Shown in pieces: positions 25,989-34,918 of a stretch of 64,000 nucleotides of DNA (position 1 is its first letter; each line of letters begins with the position of its first letter). Under the pieces are notes generated by a model. It saw only the letters and a list, made by a program, of their open reading frames with translations. It was not told the origin of the DNA and did not search any database. The translations under genes were made by a program, and so were the position numbers. Source of the DNA: DATKRB01 sp035532415 (GTDB lineage: Bacteria; Actinomycetota; Acidimicrobiia; Acidimicrobiales; RAAP-2); NCBI GenBank assembly GCA_035532415.1, contig DATKRB010000071.1, forward strand, positions 1 to 64,000, given 5' to 3'.

Positions 25989-26960
25989 ATGACGAAGCGA
26001 GCACTGATCATGGGGGTCACCGGCCAGGACGGCTCCTACCTGGCGGAGTTCCTGCTCGAGCAGGGCTACGACGTCGTCGGGGTCGTGCGGCGCTCGAGCA
26101 CGGTCAATTTCGAGCGGATCGCCCACATTCAGGACCGGATCGAGCTGGTCGCCGGCGACCTGCTCGACGAGGTCTCGCTGATCGCCGTGCTGCGGGACCA
26201 CCGGCCGACCGAGGTCTACAACCTGGCCGCCCAGTCGTTCGTGCAGACCAGCTGGAGCCAGCCGGTGCTCACCGGTGAGACCACGGCGCTCGGGGTGACC
26301 CGCCTCCTCGACGCCATCCGGATCGTCGATCCCGGGATCCGCTTCTACCAGGCCAGCTCGTCCGAGATGTTCGGCAAGGTGCAGGAGGTTCCCCAGCGCG
26401 AGACCACGCCGCTCTACCCGAGGAGCCCCTACGGGGTGGCCAAGGTGTACGGCCACTGGATCACGATCAACTACCGCGAGAGCTACGACCTGCACGCCTC
26501 CTCGGGCATCCTGTTCAACCACGAGTCGCCCCGGCGGGGTCTCGAGTTCGTCACCCGCAAGGTGACCCACGCGGCGGCCCGTATCGCCTGCGGGCTGCAG
26601 GAGAAGATCGGGCTCGGCAATCTCGACGCCCAACGCGACTGGGGCTACGCGGCGGACTACGTCCGGGCGATGTGGCTGATGCTGCAGCAGGACACGCCCG
26701 GCGACTACGTGGTCGCCACCGGCGAGACCCATTCGGTCCGCGAGCTGTGCCAGCTGGCGTTCGCGGCGGCCGGGCTCGACTGGGAACAGCACGTGGTCAT
26801 CGACGAGCGGTTCCTCCGCCCGGCCGAGGTGGACCTCCTGGTGGGCGATCCCTCCCTCGCCGAGCGCCAGCTCGGCTGGCATCGGGAAGTGGACTTCCCC
26901 GGGCTCGTCTCCATGATGGTCGATGCCGACCTCGCGCAGGTCCGCAGTCAGATGGACTGA
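25989..26960 (+). CDS. gmd: GDP-mannose 4,6-dehydratase
   Basis: 323 residues of the extended SDR family. GVTGQDGSYLAEFLLEQGY is the NAD(P)-binding motif, QASSSEMFGKVQEVPQ holds the catalytic Thr/Ser-Glu segment, and SPYGVAKVYGHW supplies Tyr-x3-Lys. The NHESPRRG-EFVTRK segment is diagnostic of GMD. The enzyme converts GDP-D-mannose to GDP-4-keto-6-deoxymannose, precursor of fucose, rhamnose or perosamine sugars. No reductase/epimerase partner is adjacent, so the final sugar is unknown. GGGAG lies upstream of the ATG. Confidence 0.95.
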   Translation: MTKRALIMGVTGQDGSYLAEFLLEQGYDVVGVVRRSSTVNFERIAHIQDRIELVAGDLLDEVSLIAVLRDHRPTEVYNLAAQSFVQTSWSQPVLTGETTALGVTRLLDAIRIVDPGIRFYQASSSEMFGKVQEVPQRETTPLYPRSPYGVAKVYGHWITINYRESYDLHASSGILFNHESPRRGLEFVTRKVTHAAARIACGLQEKIGLGNLDAQRDWGYAADYVRAMWLMLQQDTPGDYVVATGETHSVRELCQLAFAAAGLDWEQHVVIDERFLRPAEVDLLVGDPSLAERQLGWHREVDFPGLVSMMVDADLAQVRSQMD

Positions 26961-27014
26961 GATGGCCTCGGGGTCCTGCCGCCGTTCCGGGAAGCGGTCC
27001 CGGGTGAGCCAGCG

Positions 27015-27833
27015 GTGATCCCGGCGACCATCGCGGCGAACCCCGTCGGCGTGCTGGTGGCCTTCGGCGCGGGGATCCTCTCGTTCCTCTCGCCCTGCGT
27101 GCTGCCGCTCGTACCGGGCTACGTGTCGATGGTCTCGGGGCTGTCCGCCGCCGAGCTCGAGGGCGGTCGCGACGCCGGCACCCGCCGGCCGTTCGGGCCG
27201 CTCCTGCGCGGCATCGGGCTCTTCGTCGCCGGGTTCACCGTCGTGTTCGTGGCGCTCGGCGCCGCCGCGTCGGGGCTCGGTCACCTGCTGGGGAGCCACA
27301 AGGAGCAGCTGACCACCGTGGCCGGCGCGGTCATCGTGCTGCTCGGGGCCGTGCTGCTCGCCGGCGCCCTGCCCGGCCGCTTCTGGGCCCGGTTGGGCTC
27401 GGGCCCCTTCGCCGGCGCCTCCCGCTTGCTGGGGGAGCGGCGTTTTCAGGTTCGGGCCTCCTCGTTGGGGGTCTGGGCCGCGCCCGTGATGGGGATGGCG
27501 TTCGCCTTCGCGTGGACGCCGTGTATCGGCCCGGTGCTCGGGGCGGTGCTCGGGCTGGCCACGACCCGGTCGACCCTGGCCGGAGGCGTGATCCTGCTCT
27601 TCGCCTACTCGCTCGGGCTGGGAGTGCCCTTCGTGGCGACCGGCCTGGCCTTCGGGCGCCTCACCGCGCTGTACGGGCGGGCGAGACGCGGCCTGTGGGT
27701 GGTCCATCTCCTCGGCGGAGCGGTCCTCGTCGCCTTCGGGGTGCTGCTGGTGACCGGCCAGCTCGGCTGGATGTCCTCCCAGTTCACCCAGCTGCTCGAC
27801 CACGTCGGGCTCCACCGGTTCACGAGCAGTTGA
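27015..27833 (+). CDS. ccdA: CcdA-type cytochrome c biogenesis thiol-disulfide transporter
   Basis: 272 residues, about six membrane helices. The two conserved Cys lie in FLSPCVLPLVPGY (helix 1) and AWTPCIGPVLGA (helix 4), the hallmark of CcdA/DsbD-beta proteins. It moves reducing equivalents across the membrane to the thioredoxin CcmG so that apocytochrome haem-binding Cys are kept reduced. GTG start. It lies 69 bp upstream of ccmA and is separated by a CCCGCCGGCGGG palindrome (27853-27864), so it may be a separate transcript of the same locus. Confidence 0.92.
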   Translation: MIPATIAANPVGVLVAFGAGILSFLSPCVLPLVPGYVSMVSGLSAAELEGGRDAGTRRPFGPLLRGIGLFVAGFTVVFVALGAAASGLGHLLGSHKEQLTTVAGAVIVLLGAVLLAGALPGRFWARLGSGPFAGASRLLGERRFQVRASSLGVWAAPVMGMAFAFAWTPCIGPVLGAVLGLATTRSTLAGGVILLFAYSLGLGVPFVATGLAFGRLTALYGRARRGLWVVHLLGGAVLVAFGVLLVTGQLGWMSSQFTQLLDHVGLHRFTSS

Positions 27834-27902
27834 GCCCGGCGCCGGCCCCGCGCCCGCCGGCGGGGGCACCCCGTCTGGTCCCCCGGGCCCCACCCCCGTA
27901 GC

Positions 27903-28619
27903 ATGGCGAAAACGGTCATGGCTCCGGCAGTCCAACTCCGCTCAGCCGTCGCGCTCGCCGGACGGTTCCCCGCCCTCTCCGGTGTCGATCTGACGGTCGC
28001 CCCCGGGGAGATCGTCGTCGTCCTCGGTCCCAACGGCTCGGGCAAGACCAGCCTGCTCCGGACCTGTGCGGGCCTGCTGGCCGTCACGTCCGGCCAGGCC
28101 GAGGTGCTCGGGCACGACCTGCGCGTCGATCGGACCGAGGTCCGCCGGCGGGTGGGGCTGCTGGGCCACGAAGCCCCCCTGTACGACGAGCTGACCCCGG
28201 TGGAGAACGTCCGGTTCGCCGTCCGGGCCGCCCGGCTGCCCGTCGACCTGGTCGACCCGGCGCTCGAGCGGCTCGGCATCGTCGGCCGGCTCCGGCGGAC
28301 CGAGGCCGGCCGGCTCTCGGCCGGGCAGCGGCGACGGGTGGCGCTGGCGTCGCTGCTGGCTCGCGGCCCCGACCTCTGGTTGCTCGACGAGCCCCACTCG
28401 GGGTTGGACGCCGCGGCGAGGGGATTGTTGGAGGAGGTGGTCGACCAGGCGGCCCGCTCGGGGGCCGCCGTCCTGCTCTCGTCCCACGAGCCGGATCTGG
28501 CCGCACCGATGGCCGACCGGGTGGTGGCCATGTCCGGGGGCCTCGTTTCGGCGGAGCGGGCCGGGGGGCGCCGTCCGGCGCTCACCGCGGTGGCGGCCAG
28601 GGGCGCTCATGTGGCGTGA
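27903..28619 (+). CDS. ccmA: Haem exporter ATP-binding protein CcmA
   Basis: 238 residues. Walker A GPNGSGKTS, signature LSAGQRRRVALA, Walker B LWLLDEPHSGLD and the switch His in LLSSHEPD identify an ABC ATPase, and position before ccmB/ccmC identifies CcmA, which drives release of holo-CcmE. The ATG at 27903 overlaps a TAGCAT hexamer (27899-27904); if that is the -10, the true start is the next ATG at 27918. The gene overlaps ccmB by 11 bp. Confidence 0.93.
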   Translation: MAKTVMAPAVQLRSAVALAGRFPALSGVDLTVAPGEIVVVLGPNGSGKTSLLRTCAGLLAVTSGQAEVLGHDLRVDRTEVRRRVGLLGHEAPLYDELTPVENVRFAVRAARLPVDLVDPALERLGIVGRLRRTEAGRLSAGQRRRVALASLLARGPDLWLLDEPHSGLDAAARGLLEEVVDQAARSGAAVLLSSHEPDLAAPMADRVVAMSGGLVSAERAGGRRPALTAVAARGAHVA

Positions 28620-29277
28620 CGCCTTGCTCGTGGCGGGCAAGGACCTGCGGATCGAGCTGCGCTCGCGGGTCGCCTTGTGGCAGGTCCTGCCCTTCGCCCT
28701 CCTCACCCTCGTGCTGTTCGCCTTCGCACTCGGCCCCGGGCCGGCGGCGCTCCGCCAGGCCTCGCCCGGATTGTTCTGGCTGGCCGTGCTCTTCTCGACC
28801 GTGCTGGCGGTACAGCGGAGCTACGCGATCGAGGCGGGGGAGGGCACGCGGGACGGGCTCCGACTGTCGGGGATCGATCCCGCCGGGGTCTTCCTCGGCA
28901 AGGCGGCGGCGGTGGCGGTCCAGCTCGTGGTGCTGCAGGTCGTGCTCTGGGTGGGGGTGACGGTGCTGTTCGGGGTCCGCGTCCGGGCCCCCTGGTTGGC
29001 CGTGGCCGCGTCGGCTCTGGCGACGATCGGGCTGGCGTCGGCCGGGGTCATATACGGGGCCTTGTCCTCTCGGCTCCGCGTGCGCGAGACCCTTCTCCCC
29101 ATGCTGGTGCTCCCGATCCTCGCCCCGGTGCTGCTGGCCGGTGCCAGGGCGTGGTCGGGCGCCCTGAGCGGCGCGGTGGCCGAGGGCGCCGGGTGGTTGC
29201 GGATCCTCGGGCCCTTCGCCGCCGTGTACCTGGTGGTGGGGATCGTGCTGTACGGACCGTTGCAGGAGGCCGCATGA
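28609..29277 (+). CDS. ccmB: Haem exporter permease CcmB
   Basis: 222 residues with six predicted membrane helices. The RDALLVAGKDLRIELRSR start and the LVQRSYAIE-type motif (LAVQRSYAIEAGEGTRDGLRL) are typical of CcmB. It is the permease half of the CcmAB complex acting on CcmC and CcmE at the outer face of the membrane. The stop overlaps the ccmC start (ATGA). Confidence 0.93.
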   Translation: MWRDALLVAGKDLRIELRSRVALWQVLPFALLTLVLFAFALGPGPAALRQASPGLFWLAVLFSTVLAVQRSYAIEAGEGTRDGLRLSGIDPAGVFLGKAAAVAVQLVVLQVVLWVGVTVLFGVRVRAPWLAVAASALATIGLASAGVIYGALSSRLRVRETLLPMLVLPILAPVLLAGARAWSGALSGAVAEGAGWLRILGPFAAVYLVVGIVLYGPLQEAA

Positions 29278-30113
29278 GGGCCGGCGTCGTGCGTGCCGTG
29301 GGCGCCGCGGCCGCCGTGTCCATCGCCGCCACGGTCTGGCTCGGGCTCTGGGTCACCCCGCCGGACCAGACGCAGGGGAACCTCGTCCGCCTGCTGTACA
29401 TCCACCCGGCGATCGCCTTCGTGGCGCTGTACCTGGCCGGGGGGACGGCCGCGGCGGCAAGCCTCCTGTACCTCTGGCGCCGGACCCGCTCGCTGTTCTG
29501 GGACCGCCTGGCGGCCGCCTCGGTGGAGATCGCCGCGCTCTTCTCCGCCCTGACGCTGGTGACGGGTTCGCTTTGGGGACGGCCCACCTGGGGGGTGTGG
29601 TGGACCTGGGACGCCAGGCTGACCAGCACGGCCCTGCTCCTCGTGCTCCTGCTCGGCTACATGGCGCTGCGGAGGGTGCCGGCCGACCCCGAGGTCCGGG
29701 CGAAACGCTGTGCGGTGGCGGCGCTGATCGCCACGGTGGACGTGCCGATCGTGCACTTCTCGGTGGACTGGTGGCAGACGTTGCATCAGGGAGGCACCGT
29801 GCTCAACCCCGAGCTCGACGCCCACATCCACGGCTCGATGGCCTGGACCTTCCTCCTCGGGTTCGTCGCCATGGCCCTGCTCTTCGTCTACTTGGTCGCC
29901 GTGCGCTACCGGATCGAGCTCCTGACGGACCGGCTGGGGGGCGAGGAGCTCGAGGTCTCCCTGGCCGAGCGGCGGGCCGAGGGGGAAGCCCCTCCGGGCG
30001 AACGGCCGGTCGCCGGGGAGGCCCCTCCGGCCGATCGGCGGGTCTCCCTGTCAGACGCCCGTCCGGGGGGACCGGGCCAGCCCGACCCGGCAACCGCCGG
30101 GAGCCCGTCGTGA
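29274..30113 (+). CDS. ccmC: Cytochrome c maturation haem-handling protein CcmC
   Basis: 279 residues. The WWD haem-handling motif WGRPTWGVWWTWDARL is intact, flanked by His in YIHPAIAFV and the second His in WWQTLHQGGT, all in the six-helix core. CcmC loads haem on CcmE outside the membrane. The final 50 residues are a hydrophilic Pro/Glu/Arg-rich tail (GEAPPGERPVAGEAPPADRR), longer than in proteobacterial CcmC and internally repeated. Overlaps ccmB by 4 nt and ccmD by 4 nt. Confidence 0.93.
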   Translation: MRAGVVRAVGAAAAVSIAATVWLGLWVTPPDQTQGNLVRLLYIHPAIAFVALYLAGGTAAAASLLYLWRRTRSLFWDRLAAASVEIAALFSALTLVTGSLWGRPTWGVWWTWDARLTSTALLLVLLLGYMALRRVPADPEVRAKRCAVAALIATVDVPIVHFSVDWWQTLHQGGTVLNPELDAHIHGSMAWTFLLGFVAMALLFVYLVAVRYRIELLTDRLGGEELEVSLAERRAEGEAPPGERPVAGEAPPADRRVSLSDARPGGPGQPDPATAGSPS

Positions 30114-30292
30114 AGTACGTCGACGCCGGGTACCTGATAGCGCTCTCGGTGCTGTTCGTGTACGCCGTGAGCCTGATGGTCCGCCGCCGGCGCCTCGAGC
30201 GCGCGGTGCGGGCGTCGGGGCACGGCGCCACCCCCACCGGCTCCGGTTCCCCGGCCGGAGGGCCCGAGCACCGCGGTGGGGGAGGAGCATGA
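30110..30292 (+). CDS. ccmD: CcmD-like small membrane protein
   Basis: 60 residues: a short lead (MKYVDAGY), one membrane helix (LIALSVLFVYAVSLMV), an Arg-rich inside anchor (RRRRLERAVRA) and a Gly/Pro tail. Size, single helix and position between ccmC and ccmE match CcmD, which stabilises CcmC-CcmE and helps release holo-CcmE. Sequence conservation of this family is weak, so the call rests mainly on context. The GTG start overlaps the ccmC stop (GTGA). Confidence 0.75.
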   Translation: MKYVDAGYLIALSVLFVYAVSLMVRRRRLERAVRASGHGATPTGSGSPAGGPEHRGGGGA

Positions 30293-30804
30293 CCGGAACC
30301 GACCTCCATCCGACCGGCCCGCCGCCGGTCGGGGTGCCCGATCGCCCGGGGCGGCGCCCGGAGGCGGGCGTCCGCCGGTCGCGGCCCCGGCTCCGGCTCT
30401 GGGCGGTCGCGGTGGTGCTCGTCGGGGCGGTGGCGTTCCTGCTCGCGAAGGGCCTCGGCAGCTCGCTCGACTACTTCGAGACCGTCGACCAGGCGCTGGC
30501 GCACCGGGCGAGCCTCGGGACCTCCACCTTCCGGCTCGAAGGGGTCGTGGTCGCCGGGAGCATCCACGGCACGTCGGTGGGCACCGACTTCGTCGTCTCG
30601 CAAGGGGGCCGGAGGGTGGCGGTGGAGAACACCGGCTCCCCGCCGGGCCTGTTCCAATCGAACATCCCGGTGGTGGTGGTGGGCCATTTCGCCCCGGCTG
30701 CGAGGCCGACCTTCCTCTCGGACCAGATCATGGTGAAACACTCGGCCGACTACATCGCCAGGCATCCCGGCCGGGTCACGGCGTCGAACGGATCGGTTCG
30801 CTGA
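30289..30804 (+). CDS. ccmE: Cytochrome c maturation haem chaperone CcmE
   Basis: 171 residues. A basic N terminus precedes one membrane anchor (about 36-54), then an OB-fold beta barrel (FRLEGVVVAGSIHG...VVVVGHFAP). The haem-binding motif is MVKHSADY with His151, equivalent to the H-x3-Y motif of E. coli CcmE, and not the Cys variant known in some other lineages. It carries haem covalently to CcmF. Starts 4 nt inside the ccmD stop. Confidence 0.93.
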   Translation: MTGTDLHPTGPPPVGVPDRPGRRPEAGVRRSRPRLRLWAVAVVLVGAVAFLLAKGLGSSLDYFETVDQALAHRASLGTSTFRLEGVVVAGSIHGTSVGTDFVVSQGGRRVAVENTGSPPGLFQSNIPVVVVGHFAPAARPTFLSDQIMVKHSADYIARHPGRVTASNGSVR

Positions 30805-30838
30805 ACCGGACGGTGGACGCGGTGCGGAGCGTGACCGG

Positions 30839-32917
30839 ATGAACGCCGCCCTCGGGGTGGTGGGCGTGTGGCTCGGGTTCCTCGCGGCGGTGGCCGGGGC
30901 GGCCGCCGTGGTCGCCTCGCTGCGGCGCCAGGCCCGCGGGCGCCGGCAGGTGGCCCGGCTCGACCCCCGCCCGTACGCCCCGATCGTGCTGGGCGGCGCC
31001 GTGCTGGCCACGCTGGCCATGGAGCACGCCCTGGTCACGCACGACTTCTCCCTGGTCTTCGTCGCGGAGAACAACAGCCGGGCCACCCCGCTCCTCTACT
31101 CGATCACCGGTCTCTGGTCGGCCCTGGCCGGCTCGATCCTCCTGTGGGGGCTCGGCCTGGCCGCCGCCCTCGCCGTGCTCGTCTGGCGTTACCGGCGCCA
31201 GTTCGACGATGCCGTCATCGGCTGGGCCACGCTGGTGATGTACGTGGTGACGGCCTTCTTCTTCGGGCTGATGATCGGCCCGGCGAACCCGTTCACCACG
31301 GCGCACGGCGTGACCCAGGGGCTCGGGCCCAACGCGCTGCTGCAGGACAACCCGCTCGTCGCCATCCATCCCCCCCTCCTGTACCTGGGGTTCGTCGGGT
31401 TCACCGTGCCCTTCGCCTTCGCCGTGGGGATGCTGGCCACCGGACGGGTGTCGGAGCGCTGGCAGATCGAGACCCGTCGCTGGACGCTCGTCTCGTGGAC
31501 GTTCCTCTCGCTCGGCCTGGTCCTGGGGGCGTGGTGGTCGTACCAGGTGCTCGGCTGGGGAGGGTTCTGGGGCTGGGACCCCGTGGAGAACGCCGCCCTG
31601 ATGCCCTGGCTGTGCGGGACGGCCTACCTCCACTCGGTGCTCGTTCAGGAGCGCCGGGGGCTCCTGCGCGTCTGGAACCTGTCGCTCTCGGTGGCCACCT
31701 TCTCCCTCACCGTCCTCGGCACCTTCCTGACCCGTTCGGGGGTCATTCAGTCGGTGCACGCCTTCTCCGAGTCGAGCCTGGGCCCGCTGCTGATCGGGTT
31801 CTTCGTGGTGACGGTGCTCACCGGCTTCGGGCTCATCGCCTGGCGCGGCGACCGGCTCCGGTCGCCCGGCGGGATCGACGCGCCGCTCGGCCGGGAGGGT
31901 GCCTTCCTCCTCAACAATCTCCTCTTCGTCGGGTTCGCCCTGGTGGTGCTGCTCGGGACCGTCTTCCCGCTGCTGTACGAGGCCCTGCGGAACCAGCAGG
32001 TCAGCGTGGGCGCCCCGTACTTCAACACGTTCGCCGTCCCCGTCGGGCTGGGGCTCCTGCTGCTGATGGCGGTGGCCCCGGCCCTCAGCTGGCGCAAGAT
32101 CGACGCGGGCGTGCTGTGGCACCGCCTGTCGGTGCCGGCGACGATCGGCGTGCTGACGGTGGCCGTCTGCGTGATCGGCGGGGTGCGGGGCCTGGGCCCG
32201 CTGGCGGCCTTCGGTCTCGGTGCGTTCGCCGCCGCCTCGGCGGCCCGGTCGCTGGTGCTGTCGGTCCGGGCGAGCCGCCGGCGCGGCGCCGGATGGTGGC
32301 GCGGGGTGGTCGGCCGGACCAACGGCGGCATGGTGGTGCACCTCGGGGTGGTCATCCTCGCCGTGGGGCTGGCGGCCGCCACCTCGTTCGCCCAGCGGAC
32401 CGAGCTGGCGCTGGCCCGGGGCACGGTCGTGCAGTTCGACGGGCACCGATTCGTGTACGAGGGGCTCCGCACGCTCCGGACCCCGGCCCGGACGGCCACC
32501 GAGGCCGCGGTCCGGGTCGACGGCAGCGGTCCGTACCTGCCGGCCATCAGCCAGTTCGGAGGATCGCAGTCGGTCTCCGTGGGCACGCCGGCCATCGACT
32601 CGGGGTTCTTCGGGGACGTGTACCTGACCTTTGACGCGGTGGGCGGCACCGGACGGACCTCGGGCGCCCAGGTCATCCCGAACCTGCCGGCCGGCTCGGT
32701 CGCGGTGGGGGTGGTGGTGGAGCCGCTGCTCGCCTGGATGTGGGCCGGCGGGCTCCTCATCGGGGCCGGCGGGGTGCTCGCGCTCGTGCCCGGCGCCCGG
32801 CGGCGCCCGACCGATCCGGTGTCGGCGAGCTCGCGGGTCCCCGCCCGCGCCGGGGCGGCCGTGCCCGCAGGCGGGGAACGGGCCGGGGACCGACCGGTCG
32901 GAGTGGACGTGCCGTGA
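30839..32917 (+). CDS. ccmF: Cytochrome c-type biogenesis (haem lyase) protein CcmF
   Basis: 692 residues, multi-spanning. The WWD motif GWGGFWGWDPVENA is near 240-253, with conserved His residues in AIHPPLLYLGF and others in the core. CcmF together with CcmH ligates haem to the CxxCH of apocytochromes. The C-terminal third includes the large outer loop (VQFDGHRFVYEGLRTLR) and a last helix, then a cytoplasmic tail. It starts 34 bp after ccmE and overlaps ccmG by 4 nt. Confidence 0.94.
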   Translation: MNAALGVVGVWLGFLAAVAGAAAVVASLRRQARGRRQVARLDPRPYAPIVLGGAVLATLAMEHALVTHDFSLVFVAENNSRATPLLYSITGLWSALAGSILLWGLGLAAALAVLVWRYRRQFDDAVIGWATLVMYVVTAFFFGLMIGPANPFTTAHGVTQGLGPNALLQDNPLVAIHPPLLYLGFVGFTVPFAFAVGMLATGRVSERWQIETRRWTLVSWTFLSLGLVLGAWWSYQVLGWGGFWGWDPVENAALMPWLCGTAYLHSVLVQERRGLLRVWNLSLSVATFSLTVLGTFLTRSGVIQSVHAFSESSLGPLLIGFFVVTVLTGFGLIAWRGDRLRSPGGIDAPLGREGAFLLNNLLFVGFALVVLLGTVFPLLYEALRNQQVSVGAPYFNTFAVPVGLGLLLLMAVAPALSWRKIDAGVLWHRLSVPATIGVLTVAVCVIGGVRGLGPLAAFGLGAFAAASAARSLVLSVRASRRRGAGWWRGVVGRTNGGMVVHLGVVILAVGLAAATSFAQRTELALARGTVVQFDGHRFVYEGLRTLRTPARTATEAAVRVDGSGPYLPAISQFGGSQSVSVGTPAIDSGFFGDVYLTFDAVGGTGRTSGAQVIPNLPAGSVAVGVVVEPLLAWMWAGGLLIGAGGVLALVPGARRRPTDPVSASSRVPARAGAAVPAGGERAGDRPVGVDVP

Positions 32918-33531
32918 GCGCGCCGAACGCGCCGAACGCGCCGAACGGGTCCCCGGTCACCGGGGTGCGCCGCGGGCGCCACCGGGCGCGCTTCATCGCC
33001 GCCGGCATAGTGGTGGTGCTGGTGGTGGTGTCGATCGTGCTGGCCACCCGGCCCTCGTTCGAAGCGAGCCGGGCGAACAGCCCGCTGGACGGCAAGCGGG
33101 CGCCGGCCTTCAGCGCGACCTCGTTCGAGGGCCGGCGGGTCTCGCTGGCGCAGTACCGGGGGCGCTACGTGTTCGTCAACTTCTTCGCCAGCTGGTGCGG
33201 TCCCTGCCAGCAGGAGGCCCCGGACCTGGTGAAGTTCGAGTTCGACCAGAGCCGGCTGCGGGGCGGCGCGGCGGTCGTCAGCATCGACTTCACCGACACC
33301 AACAGCGGCGCCCGCCGGTTCATCGCCACCTACGGCACCACGTGGCCGTCGCTACAGGACCCGGGCGGGACCATCGCCTTCGACTACGGGGTGGAGTCAC
33401 CGCCGACCACGTTCCTCGTCACCCCGAACGGCACCGTGTTCGGCGACCTCGTCGGCCCGGTCTCCGCCGCCAACCTCACGAGCATGCTGGCCGAGGCCCG
33501 TGCCTCCGCCGCGTCCGGCCGTGGCGCCTGA
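32914..33531 (+). CDS. ccmG: CcmG/DsbE-type membrane-anchored thioredoxin
   Basis: 205 residues. A signal anchor (about 27-45) follows a short tail with a repeated NAPNAPN. The thioredoxin domain has FFASWCGPCQQEAPD (Cys95, Cys98) and cis-Pro in ESPPTTFLVT. It reduces haem-binding Cys of apocytochrome c, with electrons from CcdA. GTG start overlapping the ccmF stop (GTGA). Confidence 0.92.
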   Translation: MSAPNAPNAPNGSPVTGVRRGRHRARFIAAGIVVVLVVVSIVLATRPSFEASRANSPLDGKRAPAFSATSFEGRRVSLAQYRGRYVFVNFFASWCGPCQQEAPDLVKFEFDQSRLRGGAAVVSIDFTDTNSGARRFIATYGTTWPSLQDPGGTIAFDYGVESPPTTFLVTPNGTVFGDLVGPVSAANLTSMLAEARASAASGRGA

Positions 33532-33985
33532 CCACCTGGGCCAGCCGGCCCGGGGGTGGCGCCTGCCCCGCTGGGCCGCCCCGGTGTCGCTCGGGATCGT
33601 CCTGGTGGTGTCGCTCGCCATCGGGAGCGGCATCGGGCGTGGCCACCGGACGTCCGCGCAGCGCGCAGCGGGCATCGAAGCCCAGGTCCGGTGCCCGAGC
33701 TGCGAGGACCTCTCGGTGCTGCAGTCGTCGGCGTCGGCCGCCGTCGGCGTCCGGAACCAGATCTCCCGGCAGGTGGCCCAGGGGTGGTCGGACGGCCGGA
33801 TCGAGGCGGCGCTGGTGGCCCGGTACGGGCCGACCATCCTGCTGCGGCCGCCGACCACCGGGCTCACGTCGCTGGTATGGATCGTGCCCGCGGTCGCCGG
33901 CGCCGTCGCGGTCGCCACGGTGGGCGTGCTGTTCTGGCGCCGGGCCCGGCAGATGGAGTCGCTCCGCCGGGACGCGCGGTCATGA
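33521..33985 (+). CDS. ccmH: Cytochrome c maturation thioredoxin-like protein CcmH (CycL)
   Basis: About 154 residues from the GTG at 33521; an in-frame GTG at 33500 is an alternative. One N-terminal membrane helix, then the CcmH motif VRCPSCEDLSV (Cys58, Cys61; family pattern L-R-C-x2-C), a three-helix bundle, and a second membrane helix (VWIVPAVAGAVAVATVGVL). It handles the disulfide of apocytochromes with CcmF. Overlaps ccmG by 11 bp and the next gene by 4 nt. Confidence 0.9.
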   Translation: MAPDHLGQPARGWRLPRWAAPVSLGIVLVVSLAIGSGIGRGHRTSAQRAAGIEAQVRCPSCEDLSVLQSSASAAVGVRNQISRQVAQGWSDGRIEAALVARYGPTILLRPPTTGLTSLVWIVPAVAGAVAVATVGVLFWRRARQMESLRRDARS

Positions 33986-34863
33986 GCCGCCGCCCACCTC
34001 CGACGCCGGTCTCGTCGGACCGCTGGCGGTTGGAGGACGAGCGCGAGTTCCTCGTGCGCTCGCTCGACGACGCCGAGCTCGAGCACCAGGCGGGGGACCT
34101 CTCGACCGACGACTTCGAGGCCCTCCGGCGCCGGGACCGCTCGCGGTTGGAGGACGTGGAGGCGTCCCTCGCGGCGCTCGACGTCACGCCCGGTCCCGTC
34201 GGGACCGACGCGGCGGGTGCCGCCGCCGGTGTCACCGATGCCGGCCACGCCGCCGGTGTCACCGATGACGACGCCCCCACCGGTGCGGCCGCCGCCCGGC
34301 GGCGGCGGCGGTGGTGGCTGGTGGCCGTCGGGGTCGGGGCGACGATGGCCGGGGCGTTCCTGCTCGTCGTGCACCTCAACTCGCCCCAGCTCCCCGGTCA
34401 GTCGATCAGCGGCTCCGTGGACCTCAACGCGTCGCAGCGCATAGAGCAGGAGCTCGCCCAGGCCACCGTGCTGGCGAACGAGGGGACGAAGAGCTCGATC
34501 GAGCAGGCCCTGGCCGTCTACCGGCAGGTCCTGACCGAGGACCCCAGCCAGCCCCAGGCGCTCGCCGAGACGGGGTGGCTCGAGTGGGAGGCCGGGGCGG
34601 TGGCCGACCGGCCGTCGCTGGTGGCCGAGGGCAAGGCGCTGGTGCAGAAGTCGTTGAAGGTGAAGCCGTACGACTACGCCGCCCATTTCTTCCTCGGGAC
34701 GATCCTGCTCAAGCAGGGCGACGCCGCCGGCGCGGTCGCCCAGTACCGGACCTTCCTCGCCCAGGGGCCGCCGGCCCGTGAGGTGACCACCGCCGCACCG
34801 CTCGTCCGCCAGGCGTTCACCGCCGCAGGGCTGCCGCTCCCCGCCGGCGTGCCCACCGGCTGA
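33982..34863 (+). CDS. CcmI-like TPR protein of cytochrome c maturation
   Basis: 293 residues. The N-terminal helix pair (DEREFLVRSLDDAELEHQAGDLSTDDF) is the motif seen at the start of CcmI/CycH. A membrane helix (LVAVGVGATMAGAFLLVV) is followed by an outer TPR region (SSIEQALAVYRQVLTEDPSQPQALAETGWLEW-type repeats). CcmI presents apocytochromes to CcmF/CcmH. An Ala/Gly/Thr linker with a repeated AAGVTDA segment precedes the helix. Last gene of the locus; ATGA overlap with ccmH. Confidence 0.82.
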   Translation: MSRRPPPTPVSSDRWRLEDEREFLVRSLDDAELEHQAGDLSTDDFEALRRRDRSRLEDVEASLAALDVTPGPVGTDAAGAAAGVTDAGHAAGVTDDDAPTGAAAARRRRRWWLVAVGVGATMAGAFLLVVHLNSPQLPGQSISGSVDLNASQRIEQELAQATVLANEGTKSSIEQALAVYRQVLTEDPSQPQALAETGWLEWEAGAVADRPSLVAEGKALVQKSLKVKPYDYAAHFFLGTILLKQGDAAGAVAQYRTFLAQGPPAREVTTAAPLVRQAFTAAGLPLPAGVPTG

Positions 34864-34918
34864 CCCCCCGTCCGTCTTCGGGGCGCGTCCGTGCTGGCGT
34901 TCGGGTGGGCGCGGTCGC

